In this document: positions 53,637 through 64,000 of the stretch, piece after piece | Layout of the letters: each line of letters starts with the position of its first letter | Numbering within the stretch: position 1 is the stretch's first letter | NCBI GenBank assembly: GCA_043228905.1 | Contig: JBHGNT010000015.1 | Span: 15,500,001-15,564,000, forward strand | Origin: Azolla caroliniana | Taxonomy: Eukaryota > Polypodiophyta | Direction: 5' to 3' | DNA length: 64,000 nt | The notes under the pieces: model-generated | The model's database searches: none | What the model was told of the DNA's origin: nothing | What the model saw: only the letters and a program-made list of their open reading frames with translations | Position numbers and translations under genes: made by a program

Positions 53637-54003
53637 GAGACAAGCTCAACATCGGCCGGATCAGCTGAAGAAGCTGAGGACCGGATCTGCTGGGACCGAT
53701 CGGTTAGGCCGTTAGGAAAGATATTCCGTGAGGAATATATTTGGGAGTTAGTGTAGGAGCTCTTAATGAGCATTGAAGTACTGTCCGTACTCCAATCAGT
53801 CCTTCTAGGGCTTGTACAAAGTGTTCATTGAACACATATATGTTTTGGTTTTGTCTTTCATTATAGATCTCCCTTTTGGTTTCTTCTCTCTAACTGTCTT
53901 GGTCTCTCCCGCGTATATTGTGTAAGCTCAAGCTCTCCATTAAACCTGAGTGTTCTCCCTTCTGTTCTGTCTTTATACTTGCTTCCGCATGCTACTTTTT
54001 ACA
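53631..54003 (+). repeat. Element J 3' LTR
   Basis: 373 bp, TGTTGAGAGACAAGC to CTTTTTACA. It lacks about 60 bp of the 5' LTR's middle, has a changed palindrome and a degraded TATA (TACAAAG). Its last 122 bp are part of the tandem triplication. Confidence 0.85.
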
Positions 54004-54662
54004 GCAGCCAAGATCAATGGTCATGCTTGCAATGCCATGATTGATTGTGGAGCAACACATAACTTTATCACTCTCGAGTGCGTCACTAAATTTGGATTGA
54101 AACCTATGCTTTGTGCAAGGCTCAACCAATGTTGGGTTCCTGTCTTCTCTCTAACTGTCTTGGTCTCTCCCGCGTATATTGTGTAAGCTCAAGCTCTCCA
54201 TTAAACCTGAGTGTTCTCCCTTCTGTTCTGTCTTTATACTTGCTTCCGCATGCTACTTTTTACAGCAGCCAAGATCAATGGTCATGCTTGCAATGCCATG
54301 ATTGATTGTGGAGCAACACATAACTTTATCACTCTCGAGTGCGTCACTAAATTTGGATTGAAACCTATGCTTTGTGCAAGGCTCAACCAATGTTGGGTTC
54401 CTGTCTTCTCTCTAACTGTCTTGGTCTCTCCCGCGTATATTGTGTAAGCTCAAGCTCTCCATTAAACCTGAGTGTTCTCCCTTCTGTTCTGTCTTTATAC
54501 TTGCTTCCGCATGCTACTTTTTACAGCAGCCAAGATCAATGGTCATGCTTGCAATGCCATGATTGATTGTGGAGCAACACATAACTTTATCACTCTCGAG
54601 TGCGTCACTAAATTTGGATTGAAACCTATGCTTTGTGCAAGGCTCAACCAATGTTGGGTTCC
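53882..54662 (+). repeat. 261-bp tandem triplication across LTR/protease junction
   Basis: TCTTCTCTCTAACTG recurs at 53882, 54143 and 54404, exactly 261 bp apart. Each unit joins the last 122 bp of J's 3' LTR to about 139 bp of Gypsy K protease coding. The translated units are identical, so the amplification is very recent, or the copies are an assembly artefact. Confidence 0.93.
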
Positions 54663-54910
54663 TAGCGTTGGATATTCCTATGGACACGGAAACATGGAAA
54701 GGAAAGGTAAATTTTCTAGTAGTTCCAATGATAGGATTTGATGTCACATTGGGATTGGATTGGGCAGATAAGTATCTTATCACATATTTCGGAAGGAGAA
54801 TAGAGAAAGTATTATTGGACAATTTGGATGGACACAATGGGGTGATGGTAAATCTTCATCGCCCAACAATAAAGCAAGTGGAATCAAGTGAACAGTCCAG
54901 TCCACCTTAG
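54004..54910 (+). pseudogene. Element K protease region (Gypsy)
   Basis: Reads INGHACNAMIDCGATHNFI, a retropepsin active-site loop with Cys in the usual Ser/Thr position, followed after the triplication by FLVVPMIGFDVTLGLDWADK, the conserved hydrophobic-Gly strand (usually ILGMDWL). The gag is missing upstream because J is inserted there. The frame changes within the triplicated zone. Confidence 0.8.
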
Positions 54911-56830
54911 CATTATGTAGCGCCAAAGTGCCTAATCGTTCACTAAGAAAAGGAGAGAAATTATTTTTATGTACAACAATTGTCCGCCATCAAGCAAGTA
55001 CAACATTGGAAGGACACAAAGGTAATCTAGTAATTCAACACCTAATAACTTAATTTAAGGATGTGTGAACAACCAGGTTACCTCTTGGACTACCCCCTAA
55101 AAGAGCCATTGATCACAAAATCAACATACTACCGGGAAGTACACCACCGGCTAAAGCTCCATACAAGTTGAATGCAACTCAATTAACAGAATTGAAGAAG
55201 CAATTGATCGAGCTGGAGACAAATGGTTTCATCTGCCCGAGTAATTCACCATATGGAGCACCCGTTATATTTGTTGCAAAAAAGGATGGAACAATGCGAA
55301 TGTGCATGGACTATCGAGCACTCAACAAGATAACAATCAAAGGTAAATATCCATTGCCAGTCATTGTTACTAGATAAATTGGCAGGGGCACAATTTTTTA
55401 CTTGCATCGACTTGAGGTTGGGGTACCACCAAATCCGAGTTGCTGAAGATGACATTGAGAAAACAACTTTTCGAACAAGGTATGGCTAGTTATGAGTTTT
55501 GGCTCACCGGTGCACAAAGAACATTTAGTCGCTTGGGCAATGATCTATTTTGTGCTTTTCTTGATGAGTTTGTCATCTTATACATAGATGATTTGCTCAT
55601 CTATAGCAAAACATTGGAAGAGCACATGTTACATGTTAAGAAAGTGTTACATATACTGCGAGAAAACAAATTGTATGCTAACCCCAAGAAATGTGAGTTT
55701 GCAGTACAAGAGATTAACTTCTTAGTTTTCCGGGTAGGGAAACATGGCCTTCGCATGGACACAAGCAAGGTGGATGTTGTACGAAGATGGCCAATCCCAA
55801 CTAAAACTATAGAAGTCCAACAATTTGTAGGTGGCCTACTCATGAGAAAGAAATGCTTGCCATCGTCTATGCCCTATGGAAATGACGTCATTATGTCCAA
55901 GATAAATTTACTAAAGTATTCACAAATAATATATCCTTGCAGTATTTTTAGTCGCAACCAAAGTTGTCCCCTAAACAAGTTCGCTGGCAAGATTTTTTGG
56001 CAGAATTTGATTTATGCATCAACCATAAAAGTGGTGCTCTTAATACTATGCCAGATGCTTTACATTGAATGTCGCATGCTTGTACCATTTTGGTAATCTC
56101 TGATTCTTCTTTGCTACAAGACATTCTCAACAACATGATCCTTACATGCAACAATTTATTTCTGATATGGAAATGCAACGTGCGGCCCATGGGTCACTCA
56201 GAATGCAACAATGTCTATTTATGATACATGGTAAGTGGTTTGTACCTAATATAAGGGAAATTAAGGCACTGATTTTGCAAGAAGCACATGATTGTAAGAT
56301 GGCAGGGCATGGTGATATTCACCGGACACTCACCAACATCATGGCAACATTTTTCCTAGCCCCATATGGAGTTGGATGTAAAACACTACGTCCAATCCTA
56401 TGTGACATGCCAACAAGTTAAAGCTCGGCGTGGATGACCATTTGGATTACTACAACCCATGCCAATACCCGCTCAACCATGGGATCTGGTGAGTATGGAT
56501 TTCATAGTGGATTTGCCCGTGTCAAGAGGTTATAAAGAGATCAGGGTGGTCACCGACTATTTCTCTAAACAAGCTCACTTTGTACCAACAAAACCACCTC
56601 TCACAGCCCTCCAGGTAGCCAAATTGTTCTTCAAACCTATCTTTAAATATCATGGCATTCCTGCGGCTATCGTATCAGCTAGGGATCAGCATTTTACTAG
56701 TAACACGTTTGCGTTCACAAGTGGAAGGATCGCGCATTCCACTTGTAGAATCTTCTTGAAAATATCCAAATATACTCTCTCTACAAAAATTGGATGCACT
56801 AGTATCACATGTTCCACAACTTGATTAGAA
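54911..56830 (+). pseudogene. Element K RT, RNase H and integrase (decayed Gypsy)
   Basis: RT has [20 protein letters not shown] (near 55250), [16 protein letters not shown], and YIDDLLIYSKTLEEH (near 55580), with stops near 55375. An internal deletion near 55840 fuses RT to late RNase H (MLAIVYALWK, then NISLQYF). Integrase keeps HDCKMAGHGDIHRT and CQQVKAR-like zinc ligands (56280-56430) and MDFIVDLPVSRGYKEIRVVT (near 56490), and decays after about 56700. No LTR is seen on the right. Confidence 0.83.
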
Positions 56831-57719
56831 TTTGCAAATATAAAAATACATGATAGGTCTCCGAGTGGAGAACATTAGAAATTCAAATAAGTTTGGATGT
56901 GTTGATAAGTTAATGTAGGCATAATAAAGTTCAACAATGACTCAATATCTCACTAATGTGCGACATGGCAAACACTCAGTTAAAGACTTATATTATTTTG
57001 GTAAGTTTTACAAAAATATGAGGTATACTTGTAACCATACTAATAAAATGAGTTATAATTTATACTTTGACCCATACTTGTATGTATATAATTGTGGACA
57101 ATGTAAGACAGTGAACTTTAGGATAATGTGATGGAAATAACAAACCTATTAAGGCTTTCAATACTTGTATTTAAAATTGATCTAATCTATTCCTTAGGTG
57201 ATTCACACGGGATCAAACTCCGAACAATAACGTTAGTAGAACTACAAGCGTATAAAAACATGCGGATATTGTTGAGAGGTGTGCTCCAAGGTCATGCAAC
57301 TAATGGGACAACGTGGCATCAACCATTATCAACACACCACACAATCTAAGCAGCAATGGAAGAGAAATATAATAGTTTTAGCAATAGAAGACAAAGATCC
57401 ATAATATATGGACTGGTATATATTTGACACAGAATGACAATCTCGACAATTGATCACAAATAACAACATGGACAGTCATGGCAACAATTCTACGAGCATG
57501 TTATGTTAAGGTAAAGTTTGACCGAAATCAGCCTTAATGTAAACTAATTCATGTTTCTCCATATTGGTAGTCAACAATACACGCGGTGAAACCAATGTCA
57601 TGATTCAACAAACCAAGTATATAGAAATAAAATTGAAACATATAGAAGAATATAAAGAATGGAATACACCAAGTAGAACCCAAAATTTGTATTAGTAATG
57701 TGAATTCAAAACAATACAT
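56831..57719. other. AT-rich spacer, nothing recognised
   Basis: About 0.9 kb of AT-rich sequence without a long frame, tandem repeat or recognisable element end. Confidence 0.5.
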
Positions 57720-58199
57720 TTTATCAACAAAAGAGTCTATTACATACCAATCAAATCGTCAATGTCATTTTCTTCTTCATCTCTTATAGAAGTTTATTCG
57801 GCTATACGTGCATTGTCTTCCCCTGTTAGCCGAGCCACTGTAAGATCTTCTATAAGCTCATCATCAAACTCAATTAGCTCCCCCGGTTCCCAGGCTAATG
57901 GAGGATTAGGCTCTCACAAAGCAGGTTGAAACCTTTCGGTATCAGTGACGTGCTTTGCACCGACCTCCTCGTCCTAGTCTGGGCACTCCCACAAAGCCTT
58001 GATCCTCATGTTTATAAATATAACCTGCTCCTCGTCTTTCTCCAATGCAATTGTGTTTTTGAAGAGCTTCAATGCACATGTAGACGGTGTCCCTGTGAAG
58101 AAAGCAACAAGAAGAATTAGTTTTCAAACAAAAAAGAATCAGTATTGGTTATCTCAAGAACGTAAACCTAGTTGGAGGAATACTGATAATGCTCGCAGA
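57720..58199 (-). pseudogene. Acidic coding remnant, unidentified
   Basis: On the minus strand 57730-57960 reads a short acidic stretch (PLAWEPGELIEFDDELIEDL, then RDEEENDIDDLIG) with stops. It resembles the acidic C-terminal tails found in some plant transposases, but I cannot assign a family. The rest of the segment shows nothing clear. Confidence 0.25.
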
Positions 58200-59092
58200 A
58201 CTAGTGATTCGAGAAGGAGAGCTTGGGGATGTATACTGCTTTAGATGTGTGCATTATGCCAGCCTTGCCAAGGTTTCCAAGTTGACTGTGCCATAATGAT
58301 GACACTGGAATGTCGACCAAAAACAAGTCACCCTCTCTGAGTGTGATGTATAGTGGGTACAATGAATGTACTCTCAGGCCTTGAGCAAGTAGGAGGTTCC
58401 CCTTGTGGAGTGTCCACCCTCTTGATGATAAGCCGGCATGGATGCCATCTTCATCCAATTGTCCAATTGAGATCAAAGTTCTTGAGAGCTCAGGTACATG
58501 TCAAACATTATGTAGTACTAATGTAGAGCCACCGGGAAGGTTAAGCTCTATTGTGTTGATTCTGATTATAGCACAATGCTGCAAATTTCCGACTCGGACT
58601 GAGTCGGAATGTCGGGCCAAATATTGCCGAAATTGGGATCGATCAGGGATCACATGGTAGGATGCACCCGAATTGAGGAGCCATGTGCTTGACCCTTCAG
58701 TCGTAAGCAAAACTTCTTATTCGACTGAGTGTTCAATGAACATAATGTTCGGGTCGTTCATCAATACTTTGACTAAAGAGTCGACATAATTGACCTCCTC
58801 ATGTTGGCCACTCTTTTTATCATATTGCTAAGATTTATCATTATTTCCTTTGAGTGCACATCAATCGACTTTGATGTGTTTGAGTTTCTTGTAGTAATTC
58901 CAGATTCACTATCCCGAGACTTGCTTCGACTTCATGTGTTGTTCGGCGGTTGGGAAGAACTTCTTCCTCAACTGTTCAGTCAGTCGGCCGAACTTTGTAC
59001 TATATAGGCATCACTGGCCGAATCGTTTGCAAATGATTTTGTCCGAGCAGCTTTCGTCACAATTGAGCTCGTGACTTCGGAGTATTTAACGG
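58200..59092 (-). pseudogene. Element N: decayed Copia protease and pre-integrase
   Basis: Minus strand: a protease-like segment with WLLNSGASYHVIPDRSQF (near 58680), in which the catalytic Asp of DSGA is Asn; then GAG-pre-integrase with MISIGQLDEDG and LWHSQLGNLG (58476-58201). Possible gag end lies at 58780-59092. This lineage differs from A-D, B-C, F and J. No LTRs are visible. M is inserted at its right side. Confidence 0.75.
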
Positions 59093-59970
59093 TGTCATGC
59101 CTTTCGGCGTCAGATCGTTTGCATGAGTCGGGTGGGAACCACTAGGGTTTTGGACTAGGAAGAGGAAGAATTTGAGACGATTTTAATTATGAAAAGATTA
59201 TTATAAACTTGCAAATCCCACAAGTATAATATATTTTATTAATCAATATTTAGATAAGAATATGTATTTAGATTAAAAGAAAGATATAAGAAACTTGTGA
59301 ATCCCACAAGTATAGATTATATTATTTTCGTGAATCCCACGATTATATTAATTGGTTGGTGTTTTTGGAAATATATCCAATTTCCAAGTATTTCACACAT
59401 CTATTACATTGAGCTCCCCATCCTTATATAGTGATGAGAGAGTCTTAATTTATCACATGCAATCATCATGCTTTTTCTAACTTTAGTTTTCATGCACACT
59501 ACATGTGCATGATTAGCTTTCTATCCCATCTTTTCTTTTAACTCGAGTGTGTATGCATGAATAACTTTTTGTACCATGCATATCTAGAATATTTGCATGG
59601 GATAAAGTTTAGTATACCTTTACAATTCATAATATGCTAGTATAGTGGTAAGGCTTAAAATTCGTTAACATGGAGGTACAAGGTTCAAATCTTGCCTCAC
59701 GCATGTAACAATCTTTTCTTCTATTTACAAATTTGTCTCTTCATCCGGTGAGAGACTCTCACCGGCCTTCTTTATCCGACTCTTGTTGGTTTTGCTTGAT
59801 CCGGTTCTTACCGGGTCTCCTTGCCGATTCCATCCTTCATCCGGTTCTCACCAGTTCCTCCTTACCGATTCCATCCGGTTCTCACCGGGTCTTTCTTGCC
59901 GATTCCTCCTTGCCCCATTCGGAAGGACCAAAATGCAATTTTCATGTAGTGTGCAAATTACACTACGAAA
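59093..59970 (-). repeat. Element M 3' LTR with Copia-LTR insert
   Basis: TGTCATGCCT to CACTACGAAA. It is longer than its partner mainly because about 59718-59938 is replaced by CCGGTTCTCACCGG-type repeats characteristic of A/D Copia LTRs, and by an AT-rich expansion near 59180-59340. Confidence 0.78.
59638..59692 (+). other. tRNA-like A and B boxes in M 3' LTR
   Basis: TAGTATAGTGG (59638-59648) fits the A box fully; GGTTCAAATCT (59682-59692) fits the B box at 10 of 11. Spacing 44 bp. Counterpart at 62674-62727. Confidence 0.5.
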
Positions 59971-60159
59971 CTTGCCCCCTCCAAACCCGCACATCCTCCG
60001 GTATGTGCCGAAGTTGTCGATGATTGTTAGTCTTCTCCATCCGGTCTCCGCCCGGTTGGTTTCGTCACTGGTCGTTTTCGGTTGCCAGCTCCGTCCGGTT
60101 TCCGGTTCTTTTCAGTTGCCGGCTCCGTCCAGTCGCCGATTTTCAATTGCTTGCTCCAC

Positions 60160-61218
60160 CTAGTTACCGATTGCCAGCTCTCGTATTTCTCCTTTACTCG
60201 CAATCCCCTCCGTTTCTCTTGCTATGTCGACTTTGTCTCTCCATTTTGAGCACATCCATTCTTTCCACCTGAACCATTCTCGCCATCCGATCCACCATAG
60301 TCTTCGTTCACTGTTTGCATGGCCATGGTCGGTTGTCATGGCTCCTTGTGATCCTGTGGTAGTGTGCCTGTTTGGCCTCGTCCTTGTCTTTATCAATGTC
60401 GATTTCTTTTCGAATCTCCGGTTGAGTCGGATTAGTTTCTTTCTGAATTGGTGTCGTCCGATCGTCTTTCGGTTGGATCGACTTCCGTTCCGATTCGTAT
60501 TCGGCCGATTCGGACTCGGTTGATCGGTTTTTACCAATCCGGTCCCCTTTCGGGTCGGTTTCGACCAATCGGTTTTCATCCGTATTTGCTTCCTTTTCCT
60601 CGTTTTCACCAGCCTCAACCAGTTCGACCTCTGACACTTCTTTCCGGATCGGTCTCGTTCGGTCGGCTTTCGGTTAGAACGTATTAGCTTCTTTCCGATT
60701 CGGTCTCGTCCGAATGCCTTTTGGTTAGATTGGCTTCCGATCAGATTCATATTCGGTTGAATTGGACTCGGTTGATCGGTTTGGACCGAGTTGGCCCCCT
60801 TTCGGGTCGGTTTTTGTTTAGATCGGAATTTCATCCAAATCATCTTCCATCCGAACCGGGTTCCGACTTTACCGTTCTTGCCGCCACCTCCCGTCTCTCT
60901 GGTCTCACGTTGGTACTCGGACACAACCGCCAAAGTCTCTAGAATTAGTGGGCAGGAATCCTTGGTATTACCGTCCTCCATCGTTTTAGCCATAGCCACC
61001 TTCTCGGCTATCTCTCCGTCATATGCATCGGCATCAACCTTTGTTTTCTCTCCGCCACCTTCCGTCTCTTCGGTCTCACGTTGCCTTTCCGACGCAACCG
61101 CCGGAGTCTCTGAAATTAGTGATGGGAAAATCTCGATATGGTCATCCGACATTGATTCGTCCATAGCCACCTCCGATTCGATGTAATCTTTTGCAGCGAC
61201 CTCCTTAATCAAGTCCAC
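60160..61218 (-). pseudogene. Element M basic repetitive post-gag region
   Basis: A 352-codon frame with an acidic start and an internal repeat (ETPAVASERQRETEETEGGG and a second copy ETLAVVSEYQRETRETGGG), then a long Lys/Arg/Ser/Asn-rich part with recurring SNRKP- and KPTRKG-type modules. It corresponds in position and style to the Arg-rich region of G (37336-40119). It lies inside M, so I do not regard it as a host gene. Possibly an extended RNA-binding region. Confidence 0.55.
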
Positions 61219-62142
61219 CTCGCACTCTTTATCTCCATCAATATGAAAGCATCTATTATGCTTACCTCTTTCTCATCCGATGTCTTGAACACTCGTATCC
61301 CAAAATCTTCTTCTACACTTGAAGTGGTGTTCACCACTCTTAACTTATTGGCCTTATCCTTTGCCGTCGTTCTTTCGCAAGACAAGAGGGTAGCTTGTTC
61401 TACACCCTCTCCCGTGGTACCTTCGTATTGTATTTCGGCCTTTATGTTGGCTACATCGTTTGTCCTCAATCGACCATCCTTCATGAGCCATGTGGTTGTT
61501 GACAAGATTCTCATCTTCCTCTCATCATGTCTCTGGCATACCCTTTCGACTTCGGCCCAATCCTTGATAAGACCGTTCGCACCGTCATCATCTTCGAGCT
61601 CGATCCCGATGTCCATCTTTTCTTTCCGATCAATCGATCTTACGAACATTAGGACTTTATCCTCCCCCACCAATCGTTGTTCCCGCTCCAAGAGTCGAGC
61701 AAAGTGATGCTCGAACTCTAGGAATGCTTGCGTTGCACTTCGGTGGGTCTTCTCTAATGCCACCCATTCATCGAACTCTCGCTGATATCGTCCCTTCGAT
61801 CTCTCGTAGTCATATGCCTCTCATAAAGCTTCTTCAAAGGACCCCCATGTTGGGTTTTGTTGTCGTATCTTGTAGATTTTCTCTTGTAACCCATCCGTGG
61901 CTACCCGGCTGAAGGAATTCACTTGCAATCCTTCCAGTATCCCACATCGCGTCATCTTTGCCTTTTAATCATGTAGATAGCGTGACACATCATTTTCGTT
62001 GAATTTCCCATTTCGTTGCACAAGTCGCTCTACTGCCGACTTCATCTCTGACATCGCACGTTGCTCTTGTTGCATCCGCTCAATCATCATCATCATTATG
62101 CTCATCGCCTCTTGTTGATTCTCCATCTCCTTGCCACCCGCT
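61209..62142 (-). pseudogene. Element M gag
   Basis: From the PBS: an N-terminal part with Met-rich MSIMMMMIERMQQEQRAM, then capsid with the G-like block ARLLEREQRLVGEDKVLMFV and IELEDDDGANGL. The frame breaks between 61965 and 61763. The similarity to G's gag is plain over about 90 residues. No zinc knuckle is seen. Confidence 0.75.
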
Positions 62143-62160
62143 TTCACGTCAGGTTCACCA
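62143..62160 (-). other. Element M primer-binding site (tRNA-Trp)
   Basis: 17 of 18 positions match the site in E; 4 bp from the LTR. Confidence 0.82.
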
Positions 62161-62164
62161 CTTG

Positions 62165-62834
62165 TGTCGTGCCTTTCAGCGCCAAATCGTTGCGTGAGTC
62201 GGGTGGGAACCACTGGGGTTTTGGACTAGGACGAGGAGGAATTTGAGAAGAGTCTAGTTATGTATAGATTATTAGAAGCTTGTGAATCCCACAAGTATTA
62301 TATTATTTCGTGAATCCCACGAATATAGTTTATTGATTGTTGGTGTTTTAGGAAATATATCCAATTTCCAAGTATTTCACACCCCTTACGTTGTGCTCCC
62401 CATCCTTATGTAGTGATGAGGGAGTCTTAGTAATCCATGCGTTTTCTCTAAGTATAGACTCCATGCTTTTTCTATAGATAGACTATATGCATTATCTAAA
62501 GTTATCGTGCTTTTTCAAACTTGTGCGTTTTTTATTGACTATAGCGTTCATGCACGCTAGATGTGCATGCGTAGCCTTTTCTTTTAGCATGCGTTTTTCT
62601 TTTAACTAAAGTTTATCCTAGATGAACTTAGCTTTCTATATGGGACATCTACTTTTTACCACTAATGAAATGCTAGTGTAATGGTAAGGTTTCACATTAT
62701 TAACATGGAGGTGCAAGGTTCGAATCTTGCCCTATGCATGTATTATTTATTTTGACATTTTCTTCTATTTCTTCATATTTACTAAAACGTTACTTTATAA
62801 GTTTTTCATGTAGTGTACGAAATACACTACGACA
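62165..62834 (-). repeat. Element M 5' LTR
   Basis: 670 bp, TGTCGTGCCT to ACTACGACA. It carries CACAAGTATTATATTATTTC-type repeats near 62290. Confidence 0.82.
62674..62727 (+). other. tRNA-like A and B boxes in M 5' LTR
   Basis: TAGTGTAATGG (62674-62684) is a full A-box match; GGTTCGAATCT (62717-62727) fits the B box at 10 of 11, enclosed by a GCAAG/CTTGC stem. No anticodon arm of tRNA shape is evident. Confidence 0.55.
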
Positions 62835-63410
62835 ACGGCAGCAGTCGACACATTGCACATAGTTGTCACAAAAACTTTCCCACAAAGGGGGGAGACTACT
62901 CATTAAAATCATGGCTTTTAGTTCACTGCAACGGTCGTGACACGGTCTCTCTGCAACGGTCGTGCGCTACGCTGTCGTTGCTGCCGTTTGCAACGTCTAT
63001 CGCCGCCTGCTACCGTGCTGCACTCTCTCTCTCTCTCCCCCCCATTGTGCTGTCGTCTATTGCCGCGCTGCCGCCTCTGACGTCCATCGCCGTCTACTGC
63101 CGTCTGCTACCGTCTGCTGACGTCCGTCTTCATCTGCTACCGTCCATCGCCGTCTGCCGACGTCCGTCGCCGTCTGCGTGTTGGACGACCTGCTGCCGTT
63201 CGTCATCGTTCATCGTAGTCGCCATTGCTGTTGCCGTGTTCTTCTCCTTCTTGTTCTTGAGGTTGCCGAGTGTCGTGTTTCTTTTCTTGGCGGCACATCC
63301 TTGTTCTTTTAGCGTGATCGTCGTGTGCAAAATGCCGATGTGACTACGACATACACACAAACTCGGCTAAGTCTCGAACCCATTTATTTTATCCTTTTTT
63401 TTTACTTATT
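62835..63410. repeat. CCGTC-rich low-complexity stretch
   Basis: After M's TSD, about 62930-63190 is dominated by degenerate CCGTCTGC / CCGTCCATCG units, plus a CT run near 63022. A 176-codon frame spans it but its composition simply reflects the repeat. It may be the 5' region of the LINE that follows. Confidence 0.6.
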
Positions 63411-63429
63411 GACACTACAATGTCTAAAT

Positions 63430-64000
63430 GAAAGGAACATAAGGATACACAAGACGAGGCTATAAGTAAGGAGGACTTTTTGGATATGTTTAACCGTTTA
63501 ACAAAAATAGAGATGGATATGAAAAAAAAGGGTGAAAGACGCCGAAACCCACAAGAAAAAAGATAGAGATGAAAAAGACACCCTCAAGGCCGAAATAGAA
63601 AAACTTAAAGAGGAAAACACAAACCTCAAACAACACCTTAATGACATCAAGGTACCTTGAGAGGACGGTGAAATATCCTCCATAGAGGATATAAAAGATG
63701 AGAGATTAAAAATAACATAGAGTTAGCAAAAACGGGTTGGGTAGATGTGGTTAAAAGAAACACTAAAAAAGAAATAAAGGATGAAAATATTGTTAATACC
63801 ACCCTCGAAGAGGAGAAAATGCGCCAGGCCCGACGCCTAAATGTGTGTGTCATTGGGCTCAAGGAAGGTGCATCCCTGGACGAGGATGCACAAACACTCG
63901 GGAAAATGTTAGGGTACACAACGACCCTACCTATCACCAAAGCTTGGAGGGCCGGATGTGACACAACTAGGAAGAGAGCCTTAGTTCTTCAATTTAAAGA
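63430..64000 (+). pseudogene. LINE ORF1 (partial, runs off window)
   Basis: In shifting plus-strand frames: a heptad-like coiled coil (LKAEIEKLKEENTNLKQHL, near 63570-63640), then WVDVVKRNTKKEIKDE and ARRLNVCVIGLKEG, and near the end KAWRAGCDTTRKRALVLQFK. This order is that of L1-type ORF1 proteins (coiled coil, RRM-like nucleic-acid-binding core). Stops near 63565 and 63658 and a frame change mark it as defective. ORF2 would lie beyond 64000. Confidence 0.65.

Larger units (their letters stand above)
48304..54003 (+). mobile_element. Element J: Copia retrotransposon, probably recombinant
   Basis: Complete order of LTR, PBS, gag-pol, tail, PPT, LTR. But the two LTRs (433 and 373 bp) differ strongly, and the flanks share no TSD: element I's LTR on the left, Gypsy K's protease on the right. 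The coding region is well preserved (599 codons open at the end). This fits recombination between two insertions of the family. Confidence 0.85.
59093..62834 (-). mobile_element. Element M: second gag-only LTR element (TR-GAG type)
   Basis: LTRs of about 878 and 670 bp surround about 2.2 kb with an E/G-type gag and a basic, repetitive region but no pol. TSD ACGG lies at 59089-59092 and 62835-62838. The PBS matches tRNA-Trp at 17 of 18 positions. The bases inside the 3' LTR (59971-60015) match the same place in E and G. More AT-rich and older than E. Confidence 0.85.

Noticed and set aside
60160-61218. Long minus-strand frame as a possible host gene
   Set aside because: It lies between M's LTRs downstream of its gag and is low-complexity, so it belongs to the element.
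62671-62740. Functional tRNA gene
   Set aside because: A and B boxes fit, but no acceptor stem or anticodon arm of tRNA shape can be drawn; the same module recurs in both LTRs.
62813-63343. 176-codon plus-strand frame as a membrane protein
   Set aside because: It spans an LTR end and CCGTC repeats; the hydrophobic look comes from repeat composition.

Overview
The window is a gene-poor block of a land-plant nuclear genome, made almost entirely of LTR retrotransposons inserted into one another. The plant assignment rests on primer-binding sites. The Copia elements carry TGGTATCAGAGC, complementary to the 3' end of plant initiator-Met tRNA. One Gypsy family carries an 18-nt match to the 3' end of plant tRNA-Trp. 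I cannot name the species. I see no convincing single-copy host gene, rRNA, tRNA gene or CRISPR array. Element letters A-N are local names; boundaries come from LTR ends, PBS, PPT and target-site duplications (TSDs) read by eye.

Layout, left block (1-29597). A palindromic satellite (1-500) and an unidentified coding remnant precede a four-level nest. Copia element A (1142-29597, minus) is the oldest. Copia B (1855-7355, plus, TSD GATAT) sits in A's RNase H and itself carries a solo LTR (5657-6240). Copia C (10802-28655, minus, TSD GGTTC) sits in A's gag. Copia D (16045-28490, minus, TSD TTAAC) sits in C's 5' LTR. Gypsy E (19659-26784, minus, TSD ACGT) sits in D's coding region. E has long open frames and LTRs that differ at about two positions, so it is the youngest and the best candidate for an active element.

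Middle block (29598-42260). It holds an unidentified remnant, a Gypsy gag relic (H) related to E, a microsatellite split by a solo LTR, an AT-rich satellite of about 447 bp period, and a rearranged Copia (F). Inserted in F is G (36581-42024), an LTR element with gag but no recognisable pol.

Right block (42261-64000). Chromodomain Gypsy I (42261-48303) has LTRs with a heat-shock-element-like array, tRNA-like A/B boxes and a possible self-priming site. Copia J (48304-54003) appears to be recombinant. It is followed by a perfect 261-bp triplication, a decayed Gypsy (K), a decayed Copia (N), a second gag-only element M (59093-62834) of the E/G family, and the start of a LINE ORF1.

How the parts relate. 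E encodes gag-protease and pol and is the plausible helper for G and M, which share its tRNA-Trp PBS, LTR-end motif, gag type and ACG-starting 4-bp TSDs. B, C, F and J form one Copia lineage, with an unusual arginine-rich tail after RNase H seen in B, C and J. A and D form another.
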